DNA from: Desulfobulbus sp.
GTDB lineage: Bacteria; Desulfobacterota; Desulfobulbia; Desulfobulbales; Desulfobulbaceae
Length of the DNA stretch: 64,000 nt
Reading direction: 5' to 3'
Assembly: GCA_009780825.1 (NCBI GenBank)
Contig: WQZH01000001.1
Location: 1-64,000, forward strand
The notes under the pieces are model-generated. The model worked only from the letters and a program-made list of their open reading frames with translations, searched no databases and was not told where the DNA came from. Position numbers and translations under genes: made by a program. This document shows positions 32,595 to 40,738 of this stretch, in pieces (positions within the stretch are counted from its first letter, which is position 1; each line of letters begins with the position of its first letter).

Positions 32595-33892
32595 CCGAAC
32601 CAACCATCATCTGTCCGAAGTGCAACACTGAAATTCGCCTTACCGAATCGCTGGCAGCGCCGTTGATCGCGGCCACACGTCAGGAGTTCGAGCAGCGGAT
32701 TGCTCGGCAAGATGAAGACATTGCCAAACGCGAGCACCACATCCGCGACAAAGAAAAACAGATCCTCGAAGCCAGGCGCACACTGGATGAACAGGTGGCG
32801 GATCAAGTTGCTGCGCAACTGAAGGCCGAGCGCACCCGCATCGTTACCGAGGAAGCCAAGAAAGCGAAGCAGGCAACGGCAGCGGAACTCGAAAGCAAAG
32901 CGCGTGAACTGGCCGAGCTTCAGGATGTACTCAAGGCGCGTGATGGAAAACTGGCCGAAGCGCAACAAGCCCAGGCTGAACTCATCAAAAAGCAGCGCGA
33001 ATTGGACGATGCCCGGCGCGAACTGGAACTCACGGTCGAGAAGCGTGTCCAAAGCGGTTTGACCGAGGTGCGTACACAGGCAAAGAAGGAGGCGGAAGAA
33101 AGCCTGAAGCTCAAGGTGCTGGAAAAAGATCAGACCATCGCCTCGATGCAACAGAAGATCGAGGAACTGAAACAAAAAGCTGAACAAGGCTCCCAGCAGT
33201 TGCAGGGTGAGGTGCAGGAACTGGAATTGGAAAGTCTGTTGCGCGCCAAGTTTCCCTTTGATTCCATCGAGCCGGTTCCCAAGGGCGAATTCGGCGGCGA
33301 CGTACTCCAGCGCGTGACAGGCCCAAGCGGCCAGCACTGCGGCTTCATCCTCTGGGAATCCAAGCGCACCAAGAATTGGAGCGACGGATGGCTGACCAAA
33401 CTGCGCGAAGATCAGCGGAATGCCAAGGCGGAAATTTCCGTGCTGGTTAGCCAGGCACTGCCCAAGGGCGTTGAATCGTTCGATGTGATAGATGGCGTGT
33501 GGGTGACTGGTCCACGCGCCGCCCTGCCGGTCGCCACGGTGCTCCGGCACTCGTTGCAGCAAGTCAGCATGGCTCGCGCCGTTTCCGAGGGGCAGCAGAC
33601 CAAGACAGAGATGGTGTATCAATACCTTACCGGCCCCCGCTTCCGCCAGCGGGTGGAAGCCATTGTCGAAGCGTTCTCCCTGATGCAGGAAGACCTGGAC
33701 AAGGAACGCAAAGTCATGATGAAGCAATGGGCCAAGCGCGAAACACAAATTGAGCGCGTGATGGGGGCGACGGTCGGAATGTATGGTGATTTGCAGGGAA
33801 TCGCAGGCAAATCGTTGCAGGAAATCGAGGGACTTGAACTGCCGGAGCTTGAATCGAGCGCTACGGTGACGATGCAACCGCAGGAGGATTGA
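32591..33892 (+). CDS. DUF2130-family coiled-coil protein
   Basis: A 433-residue protein. It begins MTEPTIICPKCNTEIRL with a CxxC pair, then has a charged coiled coil over about residues 30-210, and ends with the DUF2130 domain (SLLRAKFPFDSIEPVPKGEF, GFILWESKRTKNWSDGWLTK). The domain contains residues like a nuclease-type core (E-S-K), but its activity is not known to me. It often sits near restriction-modification genes, as here. The start at 32591 is preferred to 32579 because of the ATGA overlap with the helicase tail. It is apparently intact among broken neighbours. Confidence 0.85.
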   Translation: MTEPTIICPKCNTEIRLTESLAAPLIAATRQEFEQRIARQDEDIAKREHHIRDKEKQILEARRTLDEQVADQVAAQLKAERTRIVTEEAKKAKQATAAELESKARELAELQDVLKARDGKLAEAQQAQAELIKKQRELDDARRELELTVEKRVQSGLTEVRTQAKKEAEESLKLKVLEKDQTIASMQQKIEELKQKAEQGSQQLQGEVQELELESLLRAKFPFDSIEPVPKGEFGGDVLQRVTGPSGQHCGFILWESKRTKNWSDGWLTKLREDQRNAKAEISVLVSQALPKGVESFDVIDGVWVTGPRAALPVATVLRHSLQQVSMARAVSEGQQTKTEMVYQYLTGPRFRQRVEAIVEAFSLMQEDLDKERKVMMKQWAKRETQIERVMGATVGMYGDLQGIAGKSLQEIEGLELPELESSATVTMQPQED

Positions 33893-34038
33893 TGATGCGC
33901 AAGAAGAAGGAAACTTCCCTTGTCCGCTCCTCGCCGGCTGAATACCTCACCTTCGCCGCCGCCAGCGGCGAGCGGTCGCAATCCGTGGAAATGCGCTATG
34001 AGGACGAAAACATCTGGCTGACCCAGAAGATCCATTGA
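33892..34038 (+). pseudogene. RhuM-family protein, N-terminal stub
   Basis: The frame starts MMRKKKETSLVRSSPAEYLT, overlapping the DUF2130 stop (TGATG), and continues to MRYEDENIWLTQKIH before a stop. This is the usual beginning of RhuM (virulence-associated, Fic/BRO-neighbourhood) proteins, which are normally over 300 residues. After WLTQK the family sequence is lost and an inverted-repeat element begins five bases beyond the stop, so insertion or deletion there removed the rest. Confidence 0.7.
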
Positions 34039-34042
34039 TTCC

Positions 34043-34132
34043 GTCATTTCGACCAAAGGAATCTCCGTGGCTGTAGCGATAACTAGCTGAAATATTTTCA
34101 AGATTTCTCTTCGCTGCGCTCATCGAAATGAC
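34043..34132. mobile_element. MITE-like element with 10-bp perfect inverted ends
   Basis: A 90-base element bounded by GTCATTTCGA and TCGAAATGAC. The interior includes TTCGCTGCGCTC, a type of sequence I have seen in dispersed palindromic repeats of other Gram-negative anaerobes. It has no coding capacity. It lies directly where the RhuM gene is broken. A partial match to one end (GGTCGAAATGACG) occurs near 45880. Confidence 0.6.
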
Positions 34133-34183
34133 AAAAAAAGTCCTGATCAATGTTCGGTGAGTAACGCCGCAGGATACCATTGA

Positions 34184-34992
34184 ATGGAAAGTGAAATAAA
34201 GACCAAAAAAATGGAACTCAGCATCGCGGGTCAATCTTTCGAGAACCTGGAAAAAGCCAATGAACACGGCGCAGAATACTGGAGCGCCCGCGACTTGCAG
34301 CCTCTGCTGGGGTACAGCCAATGGCGGCGCTTCGAGCAGGCGATTGATCGGGCGGTAAGCTCTTGTAAACAATCTGGAAACCCGCCTGAGAACCATTTTG
34401 CCGGCGCCGGCAAAATGGTCGACCTCGGATCGGGAAGCGCCCGAAGTGTCGACGACTACCATCTCTCCCGCTTCGCCTGCTACCTGATCGCCCAGAACGG
34501 CGACCCGCACAAGCCTGAGATCGCCTACGCCCAGAAATACTTTGCCATCCAGACCCGGCGGCAAGAGTTGAGCGACCAGGCCTCAGTCGACCAGGAACGG
34601 CTGGAGTTGCGCAAACAAACTACGGCGGCTTGGGGCGCGAAGCCATCAAGCAGCACAAGGCCATCCCCGACAAAGACAACCTGCTCGACCGCATGAACGC
34701 CACCGAACTGGCCGCCAACCAGTTCCGCATGACGCAGACCCGCGACAAACTGGCGCGCGATCATGTGCAAGGGCAGACGCAGGCCATAGAAACGCATGAG
34801 CAAGTCGGGCGCGAAGTGCGCCAAGCCATCCAGCGGATCGGCGGCACTTTGCCTGAAAATATTCCACCAGCCGAGCACATCAAGGAAGTTGAAAAACGGC
34901 TGAAATCGGCAAGGCCGAAATTGGTGCTGGACGACAAGGATGCCAAGGAGTTGCTTTGGAAGAAGGATGGTGGCGATGCGAAAGATGCGTGA
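34184..34992 (+). pseudogene. dinD: DinD-family (BRO-N) protein with internal deletion and frameshift
   Basis: The first frame carries the BRO-N part (ENLEKANEHGAEYWSARDLQ, DDYHLSRFACYLIAQNGDPH, YFAIQTRRQEL) up to LELRKQ near 34618. The second frame continues GGLGREAIKQHKAIPDKDNL and then the C-terminal helical part ending KKDGGDAKDA. From memory of the family, about 30 residues of the middle, ending just before GGLGR, are absent, and the junction also shifts frame. DinD in E. coli is SOS-induced and inhibits RecA-dependent strand exchange. This copy is a deletion derivative. Confidence 0.7.
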
Positions 34993-35010
34993 ACTTTCCA
35001 CGGTGGCGGC

Positions 35011-35847
35011 ATGACACGCGACCTCATCAACAAAACTACGCGCAACGAATTCCGCGAGCTTCTTGTCGGATACACCCTGCGCGAAATAGAAATGACCTTC
35101 GATGCTGGGGGGCTGACACCGCGTATTGGCTATCAACCTACCGTTAGCGGTCAACGACGCGGTTTGGTGGAAGCCTATTATGCCAATCTCGACTTCACAT
35201 CACCTTCGGACGTAAAAAAACTGCTTTCTGTTTATGAGGAAATCATTGAGAACCTGACACAGGCTGCCGAGCGGCAGCCTAGCGATAGCTATACGGCGAC
35301 CATTAACGGTTTGCTGCGCCGGATGGAACGGGATGGCTTTCGTCACGAAGGAGGGCGGTTCGTTTCCGATGCGCTGAACGTCAGCATCGCTCATACGCCA
35401 TCGTTGGTGCAACTCAGCGAAGCGTCTATACAGGAACATTTGGAAAAGGCTCGCCAAAAAATCGCTAGTGGTGATTCAGCGGGAGCCATTGCCAATGCTT
35501 ACACGCTGATCGAAGAGTTTCTGAAGCAACTTCTTCGCAAGACTAATACTGCTTTCAACGAAAATGAGGGTGATATTCGTTTGCTCTACAAACTCCTTGC
35601 CGAGCCACTGCATCTTGCTCCGAAAAACGACTCTCTCGAAACCTATCTGAAGGCTATTCTGGAAGGACTGCAACGCCAAATTGGCGGCCTATTCGAATTG
35701 GCCAACAAGGCGAGTGACCGACACGCTCGCAAATACAATCCAGCGCCGCATCACGCACGGCTTGCGGTTAACGTAGCATTTACACTTTGCGAATTTCTAT
35801 TGGAGTCCAATGAATATCAGCAAAATAAAAAAAGGCGAATGGCATGA
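35011..35847 (+). CDS. Abortive-infection-like protein (Abi-C domain)
   Basis: A 278-residue protein that starts MTRDLINKTTRNEFRELLVG and ends with a helical region (EHLEKARQKIASGDSAGAIA, then AYTLIEEFLKQLLRKTN) of the Abi C-terminal type found in phage-exclusion proteins such as the AbiJ group. The first part matches the small N-terminal domains fused to Abi-C. It appears intact. Its stop overlaps the next gene's ATG, which joins it to a DNA methyltransferase remnant, consistent with a former restriction/abortive-infection locus. Confidence 0.7.
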   Translation: MTRDLINKTTRNEFRELLVGYTLREIEMTFDAGGLTPRIGYQPTVSGQRRGLVEAYYANLDFTSPSDVKKLLSVYEEIIENLTQAAERQPSDSYTATINGLLRRMERDGFRHEGGRFVSDALNVSIAHTPSLVQLSEASIQEHLEKARQKIASGDSAGAIANAYTLIEEFLKQLLRKTNTAFNENEGDIRLLYKLLAEPLHLAPKNDSLETYLKAILEGLQRQIGGLFELANKASDRHARKYNPAPHHARLAVNVAFTLCEFLLESNEYQQNKKRRMA

Positions 35848-36095
35848 GTATGCGGCAACAACGGTTGGAACTCACCTGGATCGGCAAGGAAAAACGCCCC
35901 AAGCTGGAGGCGCGGATTCTGCTTGAGGATGCGGAAAGGTCGTATCACGCCAAGCACCGGGTGACGAACAGGGATAGTTTTGACAACCAGCTGATTTTCG
36001 GGGACAACCTGTTGGCGTTGAAGGCGCTGGAGCAGGGGTTTGCTGGGAAGGTGAGGTGTGTGTTCATTGACCCGCCGTACAACACCGGACAGGCG
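35844..36095 (+). pseudogene. Site-specific DNA methyltransferase, N-terminal fragment
   Basis: The frame begins MSMRQQRLELTWIGKEKRP, continues with NQLIFGDNLLALKALEQGF and reaches CVFIDPPYNTG, motif IV (DPPY) of N6-adenine or N4-cytosine methyltransferases of the type III Mod-like group. Right after this the sequence switches to an IS3-family transposase end, so most of the enzyme, including the target recognition region, is gone. It starts with an ATGA overlap with the Abi-like gene. Confidence 0.75.
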
Positions 36096-36325
36096 TTCGT
36101 TCAAATACGAAAACGTGTACCTGAATGCCTATGAAACAGGATCGGAAGCCCGAACAGGCATCGGCAAATGGATCGCCTTTTATAATCACATCAGGCCCCA
36201 TAGCAGTCTGGACGGTAAAACTCCGGACGGCTGGTACTATGAAGACCTTTTAAAGGCCGCCTGATGAGGGAAAAGGCAAGCTAAAAACCGCTATCTCCTG
36301 TCCAAACAATAGGAACCACCTCTCC
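36096..36325 (+). mobile_element. 3' end of an IS3-family insertion sequence
   Basis: Reading from about 36096 the plus strand encodes KYENVYLNAYETGSEARTGI then WIAFYNHIRPHSSLDGKTPD and ends LLKAA, the C-terminal end of an IS3-family OrfB transposase (rve_3 part with the NHIRPHSSL signature). After the stop, CTGTCCAAACAATAGGAACC near 36298 resembles the right terminal repeat of such elements. The 5' part of the IS and its OrfA are missing, so the element is inactive and marks the deletion that ended the island. Confidence 0.8.
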
Positions 36326-36334
36326 CTGACCGCT

Positions 36335-36754
36335 ATGAAACACATGCCAAACCAAGAGAACGATTCTGCCCATGCCCGCCTGCAACATCTGGTCGCCACC
36401 TTGCGCGGCCCCGACGGCTGCCCCTGGGATAGCAAACAGACGCCGCTCACCCTGAAAAAATACCTTCTGGAAGAATGCCAGGAATTGGCCGACGCCATCG
36501 ACAGTGGCGATGAACAGGCCATTTGCGAAGAGATGGGCGACGTCTCTTTCATCCTGACCATGCTGGCCGCCATCTTCACCGAACAGCATCGTTTTACCAT
36601 CGAAGATGCCCTTGAGGGCGTCGTGACCAAGATGATACGGCGCCATCCCCATGTCTTTGGGGACGCAACCGTCACTGACGAGCAGGCGCTGCGGGAACAG
36701 TGGCGGCGCATCAAGGAGCAGGAGAAGCGTCCGGACACGCCTTCTCTTTCCTAA
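36335..36754 (+). CDS. mazG: MazG nucleotide pyrophosphohydrolase, single domain
   Basis: A 139-residue MazG. The family core is present: LRGPDGCPWDSKQTPLTLKK, then LEECQELADAI with its EExxE pattern and EEMGDVSFILTMLAAI with ExxD, which bind the metals. It hydrolyses nucleoside triphosphates to monophosphates. E. coli MazG has two such domains; this version has only one, with the short C-terminal part (MIRRHPHVFG). It begins just after the IS3 remnant, and its own promoter is not obvious. Confidence 0.87.
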   Translation: MKHMPNQENDSAHARLQHLVATLRGPDGCPWDSKQTPLTLKKYLLEECQELADAIDSGDEQAICEEMGDVSFILTMLAAIFTEQHRFTIEDALEGVVTKMIRRHPHVFGDATVTDEQALREQWRRIKEQEKRPDTPSLS

Positions 36755-36766
36755 CCTGCTTTTCTC

Positions 36767-36796
36767 TTGACATTTCCCGCCGATTTCTACTATTTT
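36767..36796 (+). promoter_or_regulatory. Sigma-70-type promoter of the rpsF operon
   Basis: TTGACA at 36767-36772 is followed after 18 bases by TATTTT at 36791 within the AT-rich run TATTTTATATAAT. The start codon of rpsF is 80 bases further, behind GAGGAGG. The consensus -35 and the position in front of ribosomal genes make it the likely main promoter. Confidence 0.6.
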
Positions 36797-36875
36797 ATAT
36801 AATTTATCCCAAACACCCTTCTCGCTCTCACCGTCAGGATAGAAGCGAGGGCCAATCAGACCACGAGGAGGAATC

Positions 36876-37301
36876 ATGCGTCATTACGAAACCACGTATA
36901 TTCTGCGCCCAAATCTGGGCGAGGATCAATGCACCACAATCATCGATCGGACCAATGCCATCGTCACCAACGATGGCGGCACGATCATCTGCCTGGATCG
37001 ATGGGGAGTCAAACGGCTGGCCTACGAAATCAACCGGGAGATCCAGGGATATTATGTCCACATGAACTATGCCGCTCCTGGCAAGACGGTCGACGAAATT
37101 GAGCGTATCTTCAGAATTGATGACCGGGTTTTGCGTTACCTGACGGTCAAGTTAGGCGACAACATGAATGCTGAGGCCATTGAGGCCGAAAAACAGCATA
37201 TCGCGGAAAAAGCCGCCGCCCGCGCCAAGGCGCAAGCCGAAAATTCCGAAGGCGAAGATTTTGACGGCGAGCCTCTGGACGAGGAAGCCTCGGAAGAATA
37301 A
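36876..37301 (+). CDS. rpsF: Ribosomal protein bS6
   Basis: A 141-residue bS6, binding the central domain of 16S rRNA together with bS18. It starts [20 protein letters not shown], contains [19 protein letters not shown] and [13 protein letters not shown], and ends with a long acidic tail ([17 protein letters not shown]) that recalls the glutamate-rich tail of the E. coli protein. AGGAGG precedes the ATG. It is the first gene of the run rpsF-rpsR-DUF2232-rplI. Confidence 0.96.
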   Translation: MRHYETTYILRPNLGEDQCTTIIDRTNAIVTNDGGTIICLDRWGVKRLAYEINREIQGYYVHMNYAAPGKTVDEIERIFRIDDRVLRYLTVKLGDNMNAEAIEAEKQHIAEKAAARAKAQAENSEGEDFDGEPLDEEASEE

Positions 37302-37341
37302 TTCGCCATTTCGCGCCAGTTTAACGCAAGGAGTTTCCAAT

Positions 37342-37581
37342 ATGCCTCAGCAAAAGAAAGTGTTTTCCCGCCGCCGCGTCTGCCGTTTCTGTACCGATAA
37401 GGAAATTGTCATTGATTACAAGGACGCCAAAACCTTGAAAAACTTCGTCACCGAACGGGGCAAGATCGTTCCCCGGCGGATTTACGGCACCTGTGCCAAG
37501 CACCAGCGGCAACTGACCGAGGCCGTCAAGAGAGCCCGGCAATTGGCCCTGTTGCCCTACATGGGAAACACTCAGTTTTAA
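37342..37581 (+). CDS. rpsR: Ribosomal protein bS18, zinc-ribbon form
   Basis: A 79-residue bS18 ([20 protein letters not shown], then [20 protein letters not shown]). The CxxC pair and the later C-x2-H make this the metal-binding (C+) form. An AAGGAG site lies upstream, 40 bases after rpsF. Partner of bS6 in the 30S platform. Confidence 0.95.
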   Translation: MPQQKKVFSRRRVCRFCTDKEIVIDYKDAKTLKNFVTERGKIVPRRIYGTCAKHQRQLTEAVKRARQLALLPYMGNTQF

Positions 37582-37595
37582 CGTATTCTCTCGGG

Positions 37596-38558
37596 ATGAT
37601 TGGTTCCAGGTTCAGGCGGCAATCTTCTTCATTGCCGCCTGACCAACTTTTTTTACTGATCGCCTTATTTTTTCTGCCTGCGGCCCTGCCCTCCGCACTG
37701 GGATGGCTGACAGGGTTTCTGGCGACGCCGGTGTGCGTCCCGCTGGTGGTGCACGGCTACCCGAAAGGGTTGCGGCTTGTGGCCATTGCCCTGGCCGTGG
37801 CAGGGGCAGGGGCGCTGGCGGTGCGCCAGATCGAAATGTTTGCCTTTTCGCTGACCTTAGTCCCTCTGGGCGTCACGCTTTTCAGCAGCGTGCGGGCCAA
37901 AGAGTCGGCGGTAAAAAGCGGCGCGAAGGGATTGGCCGCGCTCGCCATTGCTTGGATACTGTTCTGGACAGTGTACGGAAATCTGACCGGAATAAATTCC
38001 TACAATATGCTGCTCAAGGCGCTCGACCTCGGCTTGGAACAGACCCTGGAACTGTCCAAATCCAAGGATGCCGGACTCTCGCCGGAAATAATTTTGCGAC
38101 TCAGCGAGGTGACCGCCGCCATGCGGGAAACCATCCCCCGCGTTCTTCCCGGCCTGCTGGCGGTGATGGTCATGTGCACCGTGTGGTTGAACATGGTCCT
38201 GATCAACAGGTTGAGCGGCTGGCTGACCGGCACCACCCCCTGGGAACCTTATACGGCCTGGCGTCTCCCGGAACACCTGGTCTGGCTGCCCATCGGAGCC
38301 ATTGCCGTCATGCTGCTCGGCACGGGCTGGCTGCAGGATGCCGGGGGCTGGCTGGCGATGATCGCGGGCCTGCTCTACTTATTCCAGGGACTGGCCGTGT
38401 TCGTTGCCCTGCTCGAGCGGTGGCGGGTGCCTCCGCTGGTGCGGACGATTTTGTACCTCATCGTCTTTCTGCAGACCTACGGCCTGTTGCTGCTTGCCGT
38501 ACTGGGGCTGATCGACGTCTGGTACGACTTCAGAAAAACAAAAGAAACCAATGCATGA
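37596..38558 (+). CDS. DUF2232 membrane protein (YybS family)
   Basis: A 320-residue protein with about eight hydrophobic segments of the YybS/DUF2232 family. Relatives lie between rpsR and rplI in many Desulfobacterota and Firmicutes, so its position is conserved, but its function is not known to me. It starts 14 bases after rpsR. A membrane or transport role is implied only by hydrophobicity. Confidence 0.82.
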   Translation: MIGSRFRRQSSSLPPDQLFLLIALFFLPAALPSALGWLTGFLATPVCVPLVVHGYPKGLRLVAIALAVAGAGALAVRQIEMFAFSLTLVPLGVTLFSSVRAKESAVKSGAKGLAALAIAWILFWTVYGNLTGINSYNMLLKALDLGLEQTLELSKSKDAGLSPEIILRLSEVTAAMRETIPRVLPGLLAVMVMCTVWLNMVLINRLSGWLTGTTPWEPYTAWRLPEHLVWLPIGAIAVMLLGTGWLQDAGGWLAMIAGLLYLFQGLAVFVALLERWRVPPLVRTILYLIVFLQTYGLLLLAVLGLIDVWYDFRKTKETNA

Positions 38559-38642
38559 CGGTCGGGCTGTTGAATCATGAACACGCTTTGCCCGACTCGT
38601 TTGACCACCGCAATACACGATACAACAAAGAGGCTCTGATCC

Positions 38643-39104
38643 ATGGAAATCATCTTGAAGGAAACGATTGAAACGCTGGGGCTAGAAGGTGAAATCGTTA
38701 AAGTGAAACCCGGATATGCCCGGAATTTCCTCATTCCGCAACACAAGGCGGTGTTGGCCACCAAGGCCTCGCTCGCCCAGTTGGAGAAGGAAAAGGTGGC
38801 GATCGCCGCCCGCTTGGCCGAGCAAAAGAGGCAGGCCGAAGGCTTGGCCGCCCGGCTTGCCGGACAGGTCGTCATCCTCCATAAACGGGTTGGCGAGGAG
38901 GATCGGCTGTTCGGATCGGTCACCAACAGCGACATCGCCGCTGCCCTCCAGGAGGCAGGCATCACGGTGGACAAAAGGGCCATTCTCCTGCCGGAACCGA
39001 TCAAAATGGTTGGCGAGTATACCATTACCGTCAAGACCGGAAACCAGGTCAGCGCCTCCATTCAGGTCCAGGTCGTTCCGAGAACCGTCGAAACTGCGCA
39101 GTAA
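38643..39104 (+). CDS. rplI: Ribosomal protein bL9
   Basis: A 153-residue bL9 (MEIILKETIETLGLEGEIVK, VKPGYARNFLIPQHKAVLAT), with an N-terminal rRNA-binding domain, the long connecting helix (AQLEKEKVAIAARLAEQKRQ) and a C-terminal domain. Standard length. It closes the rpsF operon and is followed by tandem hairpins. Confidence 0.96.
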   Translation: MEIILKETIETLGLEGEIVKVKPGYARNFLIPQHKAVLATKASLAQLEKEKVAIAARLAEQKRQAEGLAARLAGQVVILHKRVGEEDRLFGSVTNSDIAAALQEAGITVDKRAILLPEPIKMVGEYTITVKTGNQVSASIQVQVVPRTVETAQ

Positions 39105-39122
39105 CCTGCTTGCTGCCGCGGG

Positions 39123-39159
39123 CCTTGCGAGAGGCGCCTGATCATTCTCGCAAGGTTTT
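39123..39159 (+). terminator. Intrinsic terminator after rplI
   Basis: CCTTGCGAGA and TCTCGCAAGG form a ten-pair stem with a 13-base loop, followed by TTTT and then C-rich sequence. It starts 18 bases after the rplI stop. Confidence 0.8.
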
Positions 39160-39194
39160 CCCCCGCTGTGCATCCATTCCGGGTCATCCGTCAT

Positions 39195-39226
39195 AAGTGC
39201 CTTTTCTGGTTACAGAAAAGGCACTT
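39195..39226 (+). terminator. Second hairpin between rplI and dnaB
   Basis: AAGTGCCTTTTCTG-GTTA-CAGAAAAGGCACTT is a perfect 14-pair stem 36 bases after the first hairpin, followed by GCATTTT. It probably backs up the first terminator; alternatively it sits in the dnaB leader, as dnaB starts 86 bases downstream. Confidence 0.6.
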
Positions 39227-39312
39227 GCATTTTCGACGTGCCATTCCCTGGTCAGGCAGGTATAGTTGCGGCAACCTACGGTATTCACCCCCCTTGATGC
39301 GCTGAAGCCCCC

Positions 39313-40722
39313 ATGCAACAGACCATGCCCGCTGCCGTCACGCTCTCCAACAAAATGGTGCCTCCGCAAAATGTCGAAGCGGAGCAGGTGGTTTTGGGGA
39401 CGGTCCTGTTGCAGGACAAGGCATTGCTGCATATCATCGAGATCCTTTCGCCAGGCGACTTCTACCGCGATGCCCATAAAACCATCTATACGGCGATGCT
39501 CACCTTGTTTGAAAGGCGGGAGCCCCACGATCTGATCACGGTCACCGGCCTGCTGGCCGACCAGAACAAGCTGGAAGAGATCGGCGGCGCGTCCTATCTC
39601 GCCTCGCTGACCGACATCATCCCCTTCATCGGCACCTTGGGCCATCACGCCCAAATCATCAGAAAAAAATCGACCCTCCGCCGCCTGATCCAGACCGCTT
39701 CCGAGGTGGCGGCCCGATGCTTTGACGCGCAGGATGACATCGAATCCCTGGTCGACCAGGCGGAAAAGACCATCTTTGAAATCGCTCATTCCAACAGGGG
39801 GTCAGGATTCCAGCCCATGTCGACCGTGGTGCCCCGAGCCTTTGACCGGATCACCAAATTATATGAGCGACAGGAGCACATCACCGGCGTGGCCACCGGC
39901 TACGACGAACTGGACCGCATGACCGCCGGTCTGCAATCGGCTGAGATGATAGTCCTTGCCGCCCGGCCTTCCATGGGCAAGACTGCGCTGGCCATGAACA
40001 TCGTCCAGCATGCGGCCCTGATCAGCAAGATCCCGGTAGCCGTGTTCAGCCTGGAAATGTCCACCGAATCCCTGGCCCTGCGTATGCTCTGCTCCTTAGG
40101 CCGCATCGATTCCCAGCGTATCCGGACCGGCAAGCTCCATGAAAACGACTGGCCCAAACTGACCCGCGCGACCGGCATGCTGGCCGATGCCCCCATCTTC
40201 ATCGACGATTCCGCCGGCCTGACGGTGCTGGAGATGCGGGCCAAGGCCAGACGACTCAAGGCCGAACACAATCTCGGCCTGATCGTGGTCGATTATCTCC
40301 AGTTGATGCAGGGCAAGAGCGGGGTGGAAAACCGGGCCCAGGAAATTTCCGACATCTCCCGGTCGCTCAAGGCCATGGCCAAGGAACTCAACGTGCCGGT
40401 GCTGGCGCTTTCCCAGCTCAACCGCAGTCTGGAAAACCGCACCGACAAACGGCCCCAACTCGCCGACCTGCGCGAATCGGGAGCCATCGAGCAGGATGCC
40501 GATGTCATTATGTTCATTTACCGCGACGAGGTGTACAACCGGGCTGAGGATAACCCGAACCGCGGTCTGGCTGAGATCATCATCGGCAAACAGCGCAACG
40601 GACCGACCGGGGTGATCAAGCTGACCTTTCTCGGCGAGTACACCACCTTTGAAAAGTATACCGGCCGCCTGCCCGCCATTGACTTCGCGGCCGGGCCAGC
40701 CTCCGACTTCGATCTTCACTGA
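39313..40722 (+). CDS. dnaB: Replicative DNA helicase DnaB
   Basis: A 469-residue DnaB hexameric helicase. The N-terminal primase-binding domain ([20 protein letters not shown]) is followed by the RecA-like ATPase with Walker [14 protein letters not shown], Walker [11 protein letters not shown] and RELNVPVL-type motifs ([34 protein letters not shown]). No intein is present. It ends 16 bases before leuS. Confidence 0.96.
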   Translation: MQQTMPAAVTLSNKMVPPQNVEAEQVVLGTVLLQDKALLHIIEILSPGDFYRDAHKTIYTAMLTLFERREPHDLITVTGLLADQNKLEEIGGASYLASLTDIIPFIGTLGHHAQIIRKKSTLRRLIQTASEVAARCFDAQDDIESLVDQAEKTIFEIAHSNRGSGFQPMSTVVPRAFDRITKLYERQEHITGVATGYDELDRMTAGLQSAEMIVLAARPSMGKTALAMNIVQHAALISKIPVAVFSLEMSTESLALRMLCSLGRIDSQRIRTGKLHENDWPKLTRATGMLADAPIFIDDSAGLTVLEMRAKARRLKAEHNLGLIVVDYLQLMQGKSGVENRAQEISDISRSLKAMAKELNVPVLALSQLNRSLENRTDKRPQLADLRESGAIEQDADVIMFIYRDEVYNRAEDNPNRGLAEIIIGKQRNGPTGVIKLTFLGEYTTFEKYTGRLPAIDFAAGPASDFDLH

Positions 40723-40738
40723 GCCGACAAGAACCATT

